Program-made: the position numbers and the translations under genes
Assembly (NCBI RefSeq): GCF_002902945.1
Contig: NZ_CP026101.1
Span: 2,914,001-2,978,000, forward strand
DNA length: 64,000 nt
DNA from: Paraburkholderia caribensis
Lineage (GTDB): Bacteria > Pseudomonadota > Gammaproteobacteria > Burkholderiales > Burkholderiaceae
Direction of reading: 5' to 3'
Part shown: in pieces, positions 1-8,846 of the stretch
Numbering within the stretch: the stretch's first letter is position 1
How the letters are laid out: the number at the start of each line of letters is the position of its first letter
Notes under the pieces: model-generated
What the model saw: only the letters and a program-made list of their open reading frames with translations
What the model was told of the DNA's origin: nothing
Databases searched by the model: none

Positions 1-120
1 GGGTGCTAAACTCAGTCGTCGTTTTGCAAAACATTGTTTCGCAGAGCGGAACTCAAGTCAAGCACGAGATCAGCATGCGGCGTTTCGGTGCGCCGCGCTG
101 ATCGGTCCAGGAGATACGTC

Positions 121-1311
121 ATGGCAGCCGCCGCGCAGTTCAATTGGGAAGACCCGCTGCTCCTTAACCAGCAGCTCACGGAAGAAGAACGCATGGTGCG
201 CGACGCCGCGCACGCCTACGCGCAGGACAAGCTCGCGCCGCGCGTGCTCGAGGCGTTCCGCAACGAGAAAACAGACGCCACAATCTTCCGCGAGATGGGC
301 GAACTCGGCCTGCTCGGCCCGACCATTCCCGAGCAATACGGCGGCCCCGGTCTGAACTACGTGAGCTACGGCTTGATCGCGCGCGAGGTGGAACGCGTGG
401 ATTCAGGCTATCGGTCGATGATGTCGGTGCAGTCGTCGCTCGTGATGGTCCCCATCTTCGAATTCGGCTCCGACGCGCAAAAAGACAAATATCTGCCGAA
501 GCTCGCGACGGGCGAATGGATCGGCTGCTTCGGCCTGACCGAACCGAATCACGGCTCCGATCCGGGCAGCATGGTCACGCGGGCGAAGAAAGTCGACGGC
601 GGCTATTCGCTGTCCGGCTCGAAGATGTGGATCACGAATTCGCCGATCGCGGACGTATTCGTCGTCTGGGCGCAGCTCGAAACGGACGGCAAGGATGAGA
701 TTCGCGGTTTCATCCTTGAGAAAGGCTGGAAGGGTTTGAGCGCGCCTGCGATCCACGGCAAGGTGGGCCTGCGCGCGTCGATCACGGGCGAGATCGTTCT
801 CGATGAAGTGTTCGTGCCGGAAGACAATCTGATGCCCGGCGTAAAAGGCTTGCGCGGACCGTTCACCTGTCTGAATTCGGCGCGCTACGGCATTGCATGG
901 GGCGCGCTCGGCGCGGCGGAAGACTGCTGGCACACCGCGCGTCAGTACACGCTCGATCGCAAGCAGTTCGGCCGGCCGCTCGCCGCGAACCAGCTGATCC
1001 AGAAGAAACTCGCCGACATGCAGACGGAAATCACGCTCGGCCTGCAAGGCGTACTGCGCCTGGGCCGCATGAAGGACGAAGGCACGGCCGCCGTCGAAAT
1101 CACGTCGATCATGAAGCGCAATTCGTGCGGCAAGTCGCTCGACATCGCGCGGATGGCGCGCGACATGCTGGGCGGCAACGGCATCTCGGACGAATTCGGC
1201 GTCGCGCGGCATCTGGTGAATCTGGAAGTCGTGAACACGTATGAAGGCACGCATGACATTCACGCGTTGATTCTCGGACGCGCACAGACGGGCATTCAGG
1301 CGTTCTTCTGA
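121..1311 (+). CDS. gcdH: glutaryl-CoA dehydrogenase
   Basis: Flavin-dependent acyl-CoA dehydrogenase of 396 aa. It oxidises and decarboxylates glutaryl-CoA to crotonyl-CoA in lysine/tryptophan degradation, in the cytoplasm. The reading frame is open from position 34, but the ATG at 121 follows an AGGAGA ribosome site and starts the usual [10 protein letters not shown]-terminus. Visible family signatures are the [12 protein letters not shown] flavin/substrate segment, the [12 protein letters not shown] segment and the C-terminal [15 protein letters not shown], whose Glu (about residue 375) is the family's catalytic base. The length fits the family. It converges on the peroxiredoxin gene and shares a terminator with it. 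Confidence 0.95.
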   Translation: MAAAAQFNWEDPLLLNQQLTEEERMVRDAAHAYAQDKLAPRVLEAFRNEKTDATIFREMGELGLLGPTIPEQYGGPGLNYVSYGLIAREVERVDSGYRSMMSVQSSLVMVPIFEFGSDAQKDKYLPKLATGEWIGCFGLTEPNHGSDPGSMVTRAKKVDGGYSLSGSKMWITNSPIADVFVVWAQLETDGKDEIRGFILEKGWKGLSAPAIHGKVGLRASITGEIVLDEVFVPEDNLMPGVKGLRGPFTCLNSARYGIAWGALGAAEDCWHTARQYTLDRKQFGRPLAANQLIQKKLADMQTEITLGLQGVLRLGRMKDEGTAAVEITSIMKRNSCGKSLDIARMARDMLGGNGISDEFGVARHLVNLEVVNTYEGTHDIHALILGRAQTGIQAFF

Positions 1312-1350
1312 CGCCGGCGATTCGCCGCGAAACTTCGGTAATGCAGTCAG

Positions 1351-1387
1351 CAAAAAGCCCGCGTTCTCAACGAACGCGGGCTTTTTG
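1351..1387. terminator. bidirectional terminator gcdH / peroxiredoxin
   Basis: Perfect inverted repeat: AAAAAGCCCGCGTTC and GAACGCGGGCTTTTT around a 5-nt loop. The A-run on one side and T-run on the other make it a rho-independent terminator for both convergent genes. Confidence 0.93.
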
Positions 1388-1412
1388 TTCGAGCCGTGCA
1401 AGCAGCAGACGC

Positions 1413-2051
1413 TTACTTGTTCGGTTGCGGCGTCATGCGCAGATACGGACGCAGCGCCTTGTAGCCCTTCGGGAACTTGCGCTTGATCTCTTCTTCGTCC
1501 TTCAGCGACGGCACGATCACGACGTCGTCGCCATGCTTCCAGTTGCCGGGCGTGGCGACCTGATAGTTGTCCGTCAGTTGCAGCGAGTCGATCACGCGCA
1601 GCACTTCATCGAAGTTGCGGCCCGTGCTGGCGGGATACGTGATGATCAGACGCACCTTCTTCTGCGGATCGATGATGAACAGCGACCGGACCGTCAGCGT
1701 AGCGTTCGCGTTCGGATGAATCATGTCGTACAGTTCCGACACCTTGCGGTCGCCGTCGGCGAGAATCGGAAAGCCAACACTCGCGGCCTGCGTCTCGTTG
1801 ATGTCCTTGATCCACTCGCTGTGCGATTCCTTGCTGTCGACGGACAATGCAATCGTCTTCACGCCGCGCTTGTCGAATTCGCTGGCGAGCTTCGCGGTCA
1901 GGCCGAGTTCCGTCGTGCAGACGGGCGTGAAGTCGGCGGGGTGCGAAAACAGGACGCCCCAGCTGTCGCCGAGCCATTCGTGGAACCTGATGCGGCCAAT
2001 GCTCGACTCCTGCTCGAAATCGGGTGCGACGTCGCCAAGACGTAGACTCAT
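1413..2051 (-). CDS. 1-Cys peroxiredoxin (Prx6 type)
   Basis: Cytoplasmic thiol peroxidase of 212 aa reducing peroxides. The peroxidatic motif PADFTPVCTTE places the active Cys at residue 45, with Pro and Thr at the usual positions and a conserved Arg in TVRSLFIIDPQ. No other Cys occurs in the protein, so it is a 1-Cys enzyme that needs an external thiol reductant. The long C-terminal arm (PGNWKHGDDVVIVPS, YLRMTPQPNK) is typical of the Prx6 group. The ATG has an AAGGAG ribosome site about 7 nt upstream. It is a single-gene unit, convergent with gcdH. Confidence 0.95.
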   Translation of the reverse strand: MSLRLGDVAPDFEQESSIGRIRFHEWLGDSWGVLFSHPADFTPVCTTELGLTAKLASEFDKRGVKTIALSVDSKESHSEWIKDINETQAASVGFPILADGDRKVSELYDMIHPNANATLTVRSLFIIDPQKKVRLIITYPASTGRNFDEVLRVIDSLQLTDNYQVATPGNWKHGDDVVIVPSLKDEEEIKRKFPKGYKALRPYLRMTPQPNK

Positions 2052-2444
2052 AGTGCAGCTCCTTGAAGTTGTTCGAATGATTTGCCCGTCCAGCCGGACG
2101 AGGGGTACAAATTAGAGCATACGGGATCAGGACCTGCACTTCTAACGAACATTGGCTGCAACGCTTATCAGGTTTTGTAATTTTCTTCCGGATGTACGAA
2201 ACTTAGCGGGACAGATCAACTCCATCAAACGGTGGCGTGTTCTGCAACACGTTGAGCGGGACGGTCCGAAGCGGGCAATATGAAACGCCCGCGACGTTCG
2301 GGAACGCTTCATGCAACGGCGTTCGGGCATTGCGCGCTTCGCGCGTAGCCCATGACGCACGGTCAGTCGTAAGGTCCACTGGCTCGCCAGCGGCCGTTTC
2401 TTTGGTTTACGATTCACGCGTAGCGTGCACGAAGGGAGCAGTCA
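2052..2444. other. divergent intergenic region
   Basis: The 393-bp gap between the divergent peroxiredoxin and DUF883 genes presumably holds both promoters. Ribosome sites are visible at each end (AAGGAG for the peroxiredoxin, AAGGGAG at 2432-2438 for DUF883). I see no convincing gene or strong promoter match. Confidence 0.5.
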
Positions 2445-2747
2445 ATGTCGGAAGTCAACAAGGAGAGATTGATGTCGGATATCAAAACCGTACTCGCAGA
2501 CGCGGAAGATCTGCTGAAGCAGGCCGCGAGCGCCACCGGCGAACGCGCTTCTGAACTGCGCGAGACGGCGCTCTCGCGTCTCAAGCAGGCGAAGGAAAAG
2601 GCAGCCGACGTGCAGGTCGTGGTCGTCGAGAAAGGCAAGAAGGCGGCTCGCGCCACCGACGACTATGTCCACGAACATCCGTGGGCATCGATCGGCATTG
2701 CGGCTGGCGTCGGCGTGCTGGTGGGCCTGCTGATCAATCGCAAGTAA
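2445..2747 (+). CDS. DUF883 / ElaB-YqjD family membrane-anchored protein
   Basis: Small protein of 100 aa. A long charged amphipathic helix (about residues 1-75, rich in K, E and A) is followed by the family's DYVHEHPWASIGIAAGVGVLVGLLINRK ending, a C-terminal transmembrane tail anchor with a GxxxG-like face. E. coli relatives (YqjD, ElaB) sit in the inner membrane and bind ribosomes in stationary phase; that role is inferred here. Two starts are possible: ATG at 2445 with AAGGGAG, and ATG at 2472 with a stronger AAGGAGAG, giving 91 aa. It heads a three-gene group with the next two genes. Confidence 0.88.
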   Translation: MSEVNKERLMSDIKTVLADAEDLLKQAASATGERASELRETALSRLKQAKEKAADVQVVVVEKGKKAARATDDYVHEHPWASIGIAAGVGVLVGLLINRK

Positions 2748-2890
2748 CGCACCGACGCGCGTGACAGCGCGCGTGAAGCAGCCAGCCGCGGGAAGGTCGA
2801 GCGGCCGGCGCGCTTCGCTGACAGGCGGACGGGCGCATGCGCCCTGTCCGCACCTTCTTCGCGCATCCTCGCGCGCAACACGCTGAAGCC

Positions 2891-3274
2891 ATGATCGATA
2901 CACAAACGCAGAGCGGGGACCGCGGGCCATTGCGGCGCATTCTCAGTTCGTTCTTTTCGATCCTGCAGACGCGGCTCGAACTGATCGGCATCGAGCTGGC
3001 CGAAGAAAAAGACCGGCTGCTGATGGTGCTGTTCATGGGGCTGGCCGCCATGATGCTCGCAACCATGGCGCTGATCGCACTGACTGCGCTGATCGCGATT
3101 GCCTTCTGGGACACTTACCGGTGGCAGTCGCTGGCGGGCATCACGATCGTCTATGCCGTCGCGGCGATCGGCTGTGCGTTGCGGGCGCGCAGCGGCTTGC
3201 ACAACTCGCCGATGATCTTCGAAGCCACGCTCAACGAATTCGAGAAAGACCGCGAGATTTTCCGCAAACGCTGA
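2891..3274 (+). CDS. YqjE-like phage-holin-family membrane protein
   Basis: Protein of 127 aa from the ATG at 2891; an in-frame ATG at 2837 would add 18 poorly supported residues. An N-terminal helix containing LQTRLELIGIELAEEKDRL, typical of the YqjE/holin-superfamily III group, precedes two strongly hydrophobic segments (about residues 47-75 and 80-100). The neighbours match the E. coli yqjDEK layout, an envelope-stress and stationary-phase group. The biochemical role is unknown; holin here is a family name, not evidence for lysis. Confidence 0.85.
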   Translation: MIDTQTQSGDRGPLRRILSSFFSILQTRLELIGIELAEEKDRLLMVLFMGLAAMMLATMALIALTALIAIAFWDTYRWQSLAGITIVYAVAAIGCALRARSGLHNSPMIFEATLNEFEKDREIFRKR

Positions 3275-3317
3275 ACGCAGCGCAGCTCTTTTCGCTGTCC
3301 ATTGCCATCGATCAACC

Positions 3318-3797
3318 ATGAGCCAGGTCCATTCCGAGAACGCATACCGCAGCCGCCGACCGACCGCCAAAGACTTGAGCGCGCCACATCTGCGCGCGTT
3401 GCGCAAGGAGCTGCTGATCGTGCGCGCGGACGTCGAACGCATGGAACTCGCGCAGGCGACGCTCGACCTGCGCACCGCCGTCACGCATTTCAGCTGGCTC
3501 AAGTTCATCGTGCCGGGCTTCGCCGGCGCGATGCCTTGGGGACGCCGGCACGGTGCGTCGGCGGGGATCGGCGCACTGCTCAAGGAATACCCGCTGATCA
3601 GTTCGATCGCCTCGCTGGTGCTCGCCAAGCCGATCCGCAACACCGTATTCGCCACTGCGAAGCCCGCGCTCAAATGGGGCAGCGTCGGCCTCGCCGCGTG
3701 GGAAGCGTTTCGCATCTACCAGCAGGTCAAGCGCGAATCGCGCAAGCCAGGAGCATCGACGGCTGCATCTGGCGACGCCGATATGAGCCCGCCTTGA
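3318..3797 (+). CDS. DUF3318-like protein, third gene of the yqjD/yqjE group
   Basis: Protein of 159 aa. It is basic at the N-terminus, with a helix LRALRKELLIVRADVERMELAQATLDLRTAV, then moderately hydrophobic stretches (WLKFIVPGFAG; IGALLKEYPLISSIASLVLAKPI) and a helix ending in AWEAFRIYQQVKRESRK. This layout is shared by DUF3318 proteins found behind yqjE homologues in Burkholderia. Function is unknown; membrane association is inferred. It lies 43 bp behind the YqjE gene and ends 30 bp from the convergent pilin operon, with no terminator visible between them. Confidence 0.8.
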   Translation: MSQVHSENAYRSRRPTAKDLSAPHLRALRKELLIVRADVERMELAQATLDLRTAVTHFSWLKFIVPGFAGAMPWGRRHGASAGIGALLKEYPLISSIASLVLAKPIRNTVFATAKPALKWGSVGLAAWEAFRIYQQVKRESRKPGASTAASGDADMSPP

Positions 3798-3827
3798 CAG
3801 GTCGCGCCCGTTGTCTTGCTTCATCGG

Positions 3828-4247
3828 CTAACGCGCGCTCCAGCAATCGTCGGGGTCAGCGCTCGCGGCGCTTCTGTTCGACTTCGAGCCTGTGGCATCG
3901 AGTATGAAGGTGCCGCACGCATCGCCTGCCATCGGGCCGTTCTCCAAAGGCTGAGCTTCCAGCGCATAGCCGCCGTTCGAATCGTCCGCAGACAGAATAC
4001 GCAGCCGATACACGGCCCTCCCGCCCTGCGGCGCCTGATCGAGACCGGACGGCAATGGCGCGCCATCCACATGGGCGGCAGACTCCGCGAACTGCGCCGC
4101 GCGATAGAGCGCGGACGCTGCGTCCGTTCTGTGCGCTTTCGCGATATGGCCGCGATATGACGGGATCGCGAAGCCAGCAAGCGTCGCCGCGATCGCCAGC
4201 GCGACGATCAGCTCGAGTAGCGAAAAAGCGCGACGATGGGTTTTCAT
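3828..4247 (-). CDS. pilE: type IV pilin-like protein (PilE family)
   Basis: Protein of 139 aa starting MKTHRRA|FSLLELIVALAIAATLAGFAIPSYRGHIAKAHRTDA, a class III prepilin leader with Glu at mature position 5. The residue before the cleavage point is Ala rather than the usual Gly. Two Cys near the C-terminus (DACGTF and DDCWSAR) bracket a typical pilin D-region. An in-frame ATG at 4259 adds four residues; neither start has a clear ribosome site. It is the last gene of a leftward minor-pilin operon, 26 bp after pilX. It is either a minor pilin (PilE of the fimT-pilVWX set) or a short major pilin. Confidence 0.85.
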   Translation of the reverse strand: MKTHRRAFSLLELIVALAIAATLAGFAIPSYRGHIAKAHRTDAASALYRAAQFAESAAHVDGAPLPSGLDQAPQGGRAVYRLRILSADDSNGGYALEAQPLENGPMAGDACGTFILDATGSKSNRSAASADPDDCWSAR

Positions 4248-4273
4248 TGCAACAGTCATGACTGGATAAGCAC

Positions 4274-4807
4274 TCAAAAAGGGCGCGCCGCAATGCGCCG
4301 CCAGTGTTTTTCGATCGTGCCGCCTTCGATCACCAACTCCAGTTGCAGCCACATCTGCGAATCCGCCTTGCGCCCATAACCTCTCGCGGTAATGAGCCAG
4401 GCTTGCGCGCCTGCACGGTTCGCCAGTTGCCACTGTTCGATCAGGCATTGCGGCGCGCGAAACGATAACGCGGTCGGCCACGATGCGAACGGCGCGACTG
4501 CACTGGATTCGAAGATCGTTTGCGATTTCCAGCCGACTGGCTCGCCGCCGAAGCCCGGCATGCCCGCGAGCGAACCGTTGACGGCGTTGCGCGCGCACGT
4601 CGACAGCGCCGAGTCCGCTGCGTGCAGCGCGATCAGATGGTCGGCCATTCCTGCCGCGTTTCGTGCGCCAGCCACCGATTGCTCGAACCACGCGGCCGAG
4701 GTGGCGAGCATCATCGCGGCAATCAGCAGCACGACGGGCAGCGCAATGCCCCGGTCGCGGGGATGCCGGTGCAACCGTCGCCGATGCCTGCATGGCGAAG
4801 CGATCAC
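4274..4807 (-). CDS. pilX: PilX-like minor pilin / assembly protein
   Basis: Protein of 177 aa from a GTG that overlaps the stop of the preceding gene (GTGA). A basic leader RHPRDRG precedes IALPVVLLIAAMMLATSAAWFEQSVAGARNAA. The helix lacks Glu at mature position 5, as is normal for the PilX/GspK-type tip pilins. Later segments such as ADHLIALHAADSALSTC match PilX N-terminal domains. The C-terminal part is short. It probably joins PilV and PilW in the tip complex that primes pilus assembly at the inner membrane. Confidence 0.82.
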   Translation of the reverse strand: MIASPCRHRRRLHRHPRDRGIALPVVLLIAAMMLATSAAWFEQSVAGARNAAGMADHLIALHAADSALSTCARNAVNGSLAGMPGFGGEPVGWKSQTIFESSAVAPFASWPTALSFRAPQCLIEQWQLANRAGAQAWLITARGYGRKADSQMWLQLELVIEGGTIEKHWRRIAARPF

Positions 4808-5634
4808 GCTGCATTCCCCTCGTTGTTGCGTATCGCGACGCGCCGCCAGAATGCCCGCCTCCCGCGCGCATCGGCACTGAGCGCGGACACACCATCGCAA
4901 TCGACATAGCGCGACTGTGACGTCTGCGGCGCGCCTCGAACGAGCACGCACACATCGACGGCGACGACACTCGCCCATTGCGCAGGCAACAGCTGCGCCG
5001 CGTCCGTCGCAGACAGTGCGCCCGCAAGCCAGTACCGCAAGCGCACGCGCTCGACGCCTTCGACAAGCGGCTGCGACGAACTCGCCTTCCCCGTTCCTTC
5101 GCAGTACAGCTCGGGCTCGCCCGTCGAGCCGCTGGTCTTCGCAAAGAAGCGGTTCACGACGGATACGCCCGGCGCATCGGCATCCGTCTTCGCGATGCCC
5201 TGCCCAAGACAGTCGGTCGTGAGACCTGCGGTGGACGGCCACGTCGAAACGTTGTCTGCCACGTAGCGCACGGCGACGCCGTCCGAATGCGTTGCAAGCG
5301 ATTCACAGGTGAGATTGTCGTCGGCGCCGATCGGCCTGCCGCCCGTGCAGCCGAACAACCCTGGCCGTGCGGCAAACGTGCGCGGCATGTCGGCGGGAAC
5401 GAAGGCCGCCATCTGCAACTGCTCGCCGATCAGTGTCAACGCGGCCATGCCCGCGTCGTGGATCTGCGCTGCGTCGGCGGCCTGCGCGAAGGCGATTCGC
5501 TGCGAGCGGTAAAGCGACACCGCGCCCGCTGTCACGATCAGGCCCAGCGCCATCGCTATCGTCATTTCGAGCAGCGTGTGGCCAAAGTCCACGCGTCCGC
5601 CGCATGTACGCGTGCAGAGAGCAAGCGACTTCAT
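4804..5634 (-). CDS. pilW: PilW-like minor pilin
   Basis: Protein of 276 aa from the ATG at 5634, which overlaps the pilV stop as ATGA; the frame is open further upstream without support. The prepilin leader ends DFG|HTLLEMTIAMALGLIVTAGAVSLYRSQ, with Glu at mature position 5. The large periplasmic domain holds several Cys (LFGCTGG, NLTCES, TDCLGQG, YCEGTG, DVCVLVRG, YVDCDG), as in PilW proteins. It is translationally coupled at both ends in the minor-pilin operon. Confidence 0.85.
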   Translation of the reverse strand: MKSLALCTRTCGGRVDFGHTLLEMTIAMALGLIVTAGAVSLYRSQRIAFAQAADAAQIHDAGMAALTLIGEQLQMAAFVPADMPRTFAARPGLFGCTGGRPIGADDNLTCESLATHSDGVAVRYVADNVSTWPSTAGLTTDCLGQGIAKTDADAPGVSVVNRFFAKTSGSTGEPELYCEGTGKASSSQPLVEGVERVRLRYWLAGALSATDAAQLLPAQWASVVAVDVCVLVRGAPQTSQSRYVDCDGVSALSADARGRRAFWRRVAIRNNEGNAA

Positions 5635-6065
5635 CGGGAAAACGCCATTGCGACGCATTGAACGCCTTGCGGCACGTCTGCATCGCCGCACGATGCAGGC
5701 ATGTCGATCATGTCGCCCGGATGCGCCGCCTTGCCCGGCACGCTGTCCCGCCAGGCCCATGTCGCGCGGGCGAAGGAAAGATCGGCGCCGCCACTCGTGC
5801 CCGCATCGCCCTGTGGCAACAGGCTCGCGGCACGCGTTCGCCATTGCGAGATTGCCGCATCGTTGCGATTCGGCGCGCGCGCCGCCTCGGCGATCGCATC
5901 GGCGACGAGTGCGGCCTGCTCGCGATAAGACCTTGCACGCGCGTCGCGCGCAATCGACAACTGCACGGCAATCAGACCAAGCACGGTGACGGCCGTGACG
6001 GTCACCGCGACGAGTACTTCAAGCAGGCTCTGACCGCGCTGCGAGACAAGACGGGCGCGCGTCAT
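5631..6065 (-). CDS. pilV: PilV-like minor pilin
   Basis: Protein of 144 aa from the ATG at 6065, overlapping the fimT stop as ATGA. The prepilin leader is MTRARLVSQRG|QSLLEVLVAVTVTAVTVLGLIAVQ, with Gly at -1 and Glu at +5. The short globular part has two Cys close to the end (ASCGDADVPQGVQC). Length and leader match PilV-type minor pilins of betaproteobacteria. It is processed by PilD (not in this window) and would act in the pilus-tip complex. Confidence 0.85.
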   Translation of the reverse strand: MTRARLVSQRGQSLLEVLVAVTVTAVTVLGLIAVQLSIARDARARSYREQAALVADAIAEAARAPNRNDAAISQWRTRAASLLPQGDAGTSGGADLSFARATWAWRDSVPGKAAHPGDMIDMPASCGDADVPQGVQCVAMAFSR

Positions 6066-6622
6066 GCCGCCGCTCCGCACGCGCCGTCGACAATGCGCGC
6101 CCGCCCACCCGCCGCGATGCGGATGCAGCGCCGCCACTCTTTGCCTTGCGTCGCCTTCGATTCGACACGCGGGCCGATATCGAAGCTGCGAAAGCTGCCG
6201 TAGGCCTGGCCCGCGGGTGGCGTGAAGGTGAGATTGGTGAGTGCGCCGACGATGCTGACGGGCGCAAGGTCGGTCTGTGCGCGCAACGGATAGAAGCCGC
6301 CGCCGTGCTCGATCATCACGGCCCACCCACAAGACCAGTCGACGACACCCGTTTTGCACGGCTGCCCCGCCGCGAGACAGTGCCGCGCGGCATCGATCCG
6401 GCACACGGTCACGCGCGCGCCGCGCCGCAATGCCTCGCCGCGCGCGTAACTGAGCGTGGACAACAGTGCGCGGGCGCGCGCGTCGACCTGATCGCGCACG
6501 CGCCACGCAACGAACGACGGCACCGTCAAAGTCGCGACGATCGCGAGCAATGCGATCACGACAAGCGTTTCGAACAGCGTGAACCCACGGCACGCGGGCC
6601 GCGTATGAGCATTCCGTTTCAT
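6062..6622 (-). CDS. fimT: FimT/GspH-like minor pilin
   Basis: Protein of 186 aa. The start is the ATG at 6622 because GAGGA lies 6 nt upstream; the in-frame ATG at 6628 would abut that site directly. The leader is RPACRG|FTLFETLVVIALLAIVATLTVPSFVAWRVRDQVD, with Glu at +5. The segment ALLSTLSYARGEALRRGARVTVCR is the conserved FimT/GspH helix-strand region. First gene of the leftward pilin operon; its promoter should lie in 6623-6794. FimT proteins of some bacteria bind DNA during uptake; nothing here decides between a DNA-binding and a purely structural role. Confidence 0.87.
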   Translation of the reverse strand: MKRNAHTRPACRGFTLFETLVVIALLAIVATLTVPSFVAWRVRDQVDARARALLSTLSYARGEALRRGARVTVCRIDAARHCLAAGQPCKTGVVDWSCGWAVMIEHGGGFYPLRAQTDLAPVSIVGALTNLTFTPPAGQAYGSFRSFDIGPRVESKATQGKEWRRCIRIAAGGRARIVDGACGAAA

Positions 6623-6794
6623 CAGCATTCCTCGATTTCCGACAAGAATGCGACGACTCTAACGATGCCCAACGACGCCCACAATTAGCCGGATGGCCAG
6701 GTGGCGGACGCACGAATCCCTGCACGAGAATGTCCGTGCATCAGGTGAATTCGCGGCAGAACTTCAGGGAGAGAAAATGCAGATGCGCGACAAA

Positions 6795-7286
6795 TCAGCG
6801 CTTGCGGGAAGGCTTCGCGGGTGCGGCGGGAGCGTTCATCCGGCGAAACTCTTCAATGACGTCCTCGAACTCGGAGACGTCTTCAAAACGCCGGTACACG
6901 GAAGCAAAGCGCACGTACGCGATGGTGTCGAGGGCGCGCAGCTCGTTCATCACGAGCTCGCCCAGTTTTTCGCTGCGCACTTCGCGCTCGCCGCTGCCGA
7001 GCAACTGATACTCGATGCGCGACGCGGCTGCGTCGATGGCGTCGGCAGCAACTGGACGCTTGCGCAGCGCCAGTTGCATGCTCGCGACGATCTTGCGGCG
7101 GTCGAACTCCGTGCGGCTGCCATCCTTCTTGACGACCGAGGGCAACGCCAACTCGACCCGCTCGTACGTCGTGAAACGCTTGTCGCAGGCCGGGCAGCGG
7201 CGGCGGCGCCGGATCGCGGCGCCATCTTCGGACACACGCGAGTCGACGACCTGTGTATCGTCATGCCGGCAGAAGGGGCAGCGCAT
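6795..7286 (-). CDS. nrdR: transcriptional repressor NrdR
   Basis: Protein of 163 aa. An N-terminal zinc ribbon (Cys 3, 6, 31 and 34: CPFC...CPAC) is followed by an ATP-cone domain that senses dATP/ATP ([17 protein letters not shown] ... RKRPV ... [23 protein letters not shown]). NrdR binds NrdR boxes to repress ribonucleotide reductase genes. It lies 6 bp behind glyA on the same strand, so the two are probably co-transcribed, a common arrangement in Burkholderia. The tail beyond the ATP cone ([12 protein letters not shown]) is a basic extension. Confidence 0.97.
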   Translation of the reverse strand: MRCPFCRHDDTQVVDSRVSEDGAAIRRRRRCPACDKRFTTYERVELALPSVVKKDGSRTEFDRRKIVASMQLALRKRPVAADAIDAAASRIEYQLLGSGEREVRSEKLGELVMNELRALDTIAYVRFASVYRRFEDVSEFEDVIEEFRRMNAPAAPAKPSRKR

Positions 7287-7292
7287 GGCGGC

Positions 7293-8540
7293 TTAGCGGT
7301 AGACCGGGAAGCGCTGGGTCAACTCGGCGACCTGCGCGCGCACGCGTTCGATCGTAGCCGTGTCTTCCGGATTGTCCAGCACGTCGGCGATCAGGTTGCC
7401 GACCTGCTCGGCTTCCTTCGTGCCGAAGCCGCGCGTGGTCATGGCGGGCGAACCGAGGCGGATGCCGCTCGTCACGAACGGCTTTTCCGGATCGTTCGGA
7501 ATCGCGTTCTTGTTCACGGTGATGTGCGCCGCGCCCAGCGCCGCTTCCGCTGCCTTGCCCGTGATCTTCTTGGCGCGCAGGTCGACCAGCATGACGTGGC
7601 TTTCCGTGCGGCCCGACACGATGCGCAGACCGCGCTTGACGAGCGTTTCAGCCAGCACGCGCGCGTTGTCGACCACGTGTTGCTGGTACTCCTTGAATTC
7701 CGGCGCCAGCGCTTCCTTGAACGCCACGGCCTTGCCCGCGATCACGTGCATCAGCGGTCCACCCTGGATGCCCGGGAAAATGGCCGAGTTGATCTGCTTC
7801 TCGAACTCCGCCTTCATCAGGATCACGCCGCCGCGCGGGCCGCGCAGGCTCTTATGCGTGGTGGTCGTGACGAAGTCGGCGAACGGCACCGGGTTCGGGT
7901 ACACGCCCGCGGCGATCAGACCGGCGTAGTGGGCCATGTCGACCATCAGGTACGCGCCAACCGACTTCGCGATCTTCGACAGGCGCTCGAAGTCGATGCG
8001 CAGCGCAAACGCCGACGCGCCCGCGACGATGATCTTCGGCTTGTGCTCCTGAGCCAGCTTCTCTGCGGCGTCGTAGTCGATGTCTTCGGCTTCGTTCAGG
8101 CCGTAGCTGACCACGTTGAACCACTTGCCCGACATGTTGACGGGGGAGCCGTGCGTCAGATGGCCGCCGTGCGCGAGGCTCATGCCCATGATCGTGTCGC
8201 CCGGCTTGAGCATCGCGAAGAACACGCCCTGGTTGGCCTGCGAGCCCGAGTTCGGCTGAACGTTCGCGGCTTCGGCGCCGAACAGCTGCTTCACGCGGTC
8301 GATAGCCAGCTGCTCGACGACGTCGACGTATTCGCAACCGCCGTAGTAGCGCTTGCCGGGGTAGCCTTCGGCGTACTTGTTGGTGAGCTGCGAGCCCTGC
8401 GCGGCCATCACGGCCGGGCTCGTGTAGTTTTCCGACGCGATCAGTTCGATGTGCTCTTCCTGACGGCGGTCTTCGTCCTGGATTGCCTTCCAGATTTCCG
8501 GATCGACATTGGCGATGGTGCTTTGGGCTTTGTCAAACAT
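7293..8540 (-). CDS. glyA: serine hydroxymethyltransferase
   Basis: PLP enzyme of 415 aa. It converts serine plus tetrahydrofolate to glycine plus methylene-tetrahydrofolate, the main source of one-carbon units for purine and thymidine synthesis. The start [17 protein letters not shown] at 8540 is the usual one. Landmarks are the [12 protein letters not shown] segment, the [15 protein letters not shown] loop, [25 protein letters not shown] and the PLP lysine in [14 protein letters not shown] (Lys230). A long leader with a ZTP riboswitch (8731-8837) precedes it, so expression probably responds to the purine-synthesis intermediate ZMP/ZTP. Confidence 0.98.
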   Translation of the reverse strand: MFDKAQSTIANVDPEIWKAIQDEDRRQEEHIELIASENYTSPAVMAAQGSQLTNKYAEGYPGKRYYGGCEYVDVVEQLAIDRVKQLFGAEAANVQPNSGSQANQGVFFAMLKPGDTIMGMSLAHGGHLTHGSPVNMSGKWFNVVSYGLNEAEDIDYDAAEKLAQEHKPKIIVAGASAFALRIDFERLSKIAKSVGAYLMVDMAHYAGLIAAGVYPNPVPFADFVTTTTHKSLRGPRGGVILMKAEFEKQINSAIFPGIQGGPLMHVIAGKAVAFKEALAPEFKEYQQHVVDNARVLAETLVKRGLRIVSGRTESHVMLVDLRAKKITGKAAEAALGAAHITVNKNAIPNDPEKPFVTSGIRLGSPAMTTRGFGTKEAEQVGNLIADVLDNPEDTATIERVRAQVAELTQRFPVYR

Positions 8541-8730
8541 GCTGGTTCCGTTAAGTGTGTTCAGGTTGACCGGATCGTGCGCAGGTCGTGTGCCGGGAGC
8601 GTATTGGGTACGCAGCACTGCTGGCCACCGCTGATGGTGGGAGCCTTGACGTGGCGTATGAAGGAGGTGCCGCACACGCGAGTCAGGACAACCACCGGCA
8701 GCGCAAACGACGGCGCGCGCGAAACATGGC
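8541..8730 (-). other. glyA leader between riboswitch and start codon
   Basis: About 190 nt separate the riboswitch core from the glyA start. No poly-T terminator is visible. GGCAGC (8734-8729, inside the riboswitch 3' domain) can pair with GCTGCC (8702-8697) and might be part of a switching structure. The glyA ribosome site is weak (GGAACC). No gene is recognised. Confidence 0.45.
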
Positions 8731-8837
8731 TGCCCAGGCGAACGGCAAAACGGCACCCTGCGCTTCACGGTGGGACGCTCCACCTTGAACCCGTCAGGCT
8801 TGACAGCATGGGGTTCTATCGCCAGTCACGCAGGGGT
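8731..8837 (-). promoter_or_regulatory. ZTP (pfl-motif) riboswitch upstream of glyA
   Basis: Read on the minus strand. P1 is ACCCCTGCG (8837-8829) with CGCAGGGT (8762-8755), one bulged C. The conserved GTGACTGGCG (8829-8820) lies inside it, the inner hairpin is GGTGG/CCACC (8784-8769), then ACCGTGAAGCG, a linker, and the hallmark 3' domain CGCCTGGGCA (8740-8731). GGCG (8823-8820) can pair with CGCC (8740-8737), the family's pseudoknot. These are the defining elements of the pfl/ZTP riboswitch, which senses ZMP/ZTP and is known upstream of glyA and purine genes. Recognised by eye, without a covariance search. Confidence 0.85.
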
Positions 8838-8846
8838 GAGCGCGTT

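Noticed and set aside
2142..2417. 91-codon frame on the minus strand in the peroxiredoxin/DUF883 gap
   Set aside because: Arg/Cys-rich, low-hydrophobicity product with no ribosome site; looks like a chance frame in GC-rich DNA.
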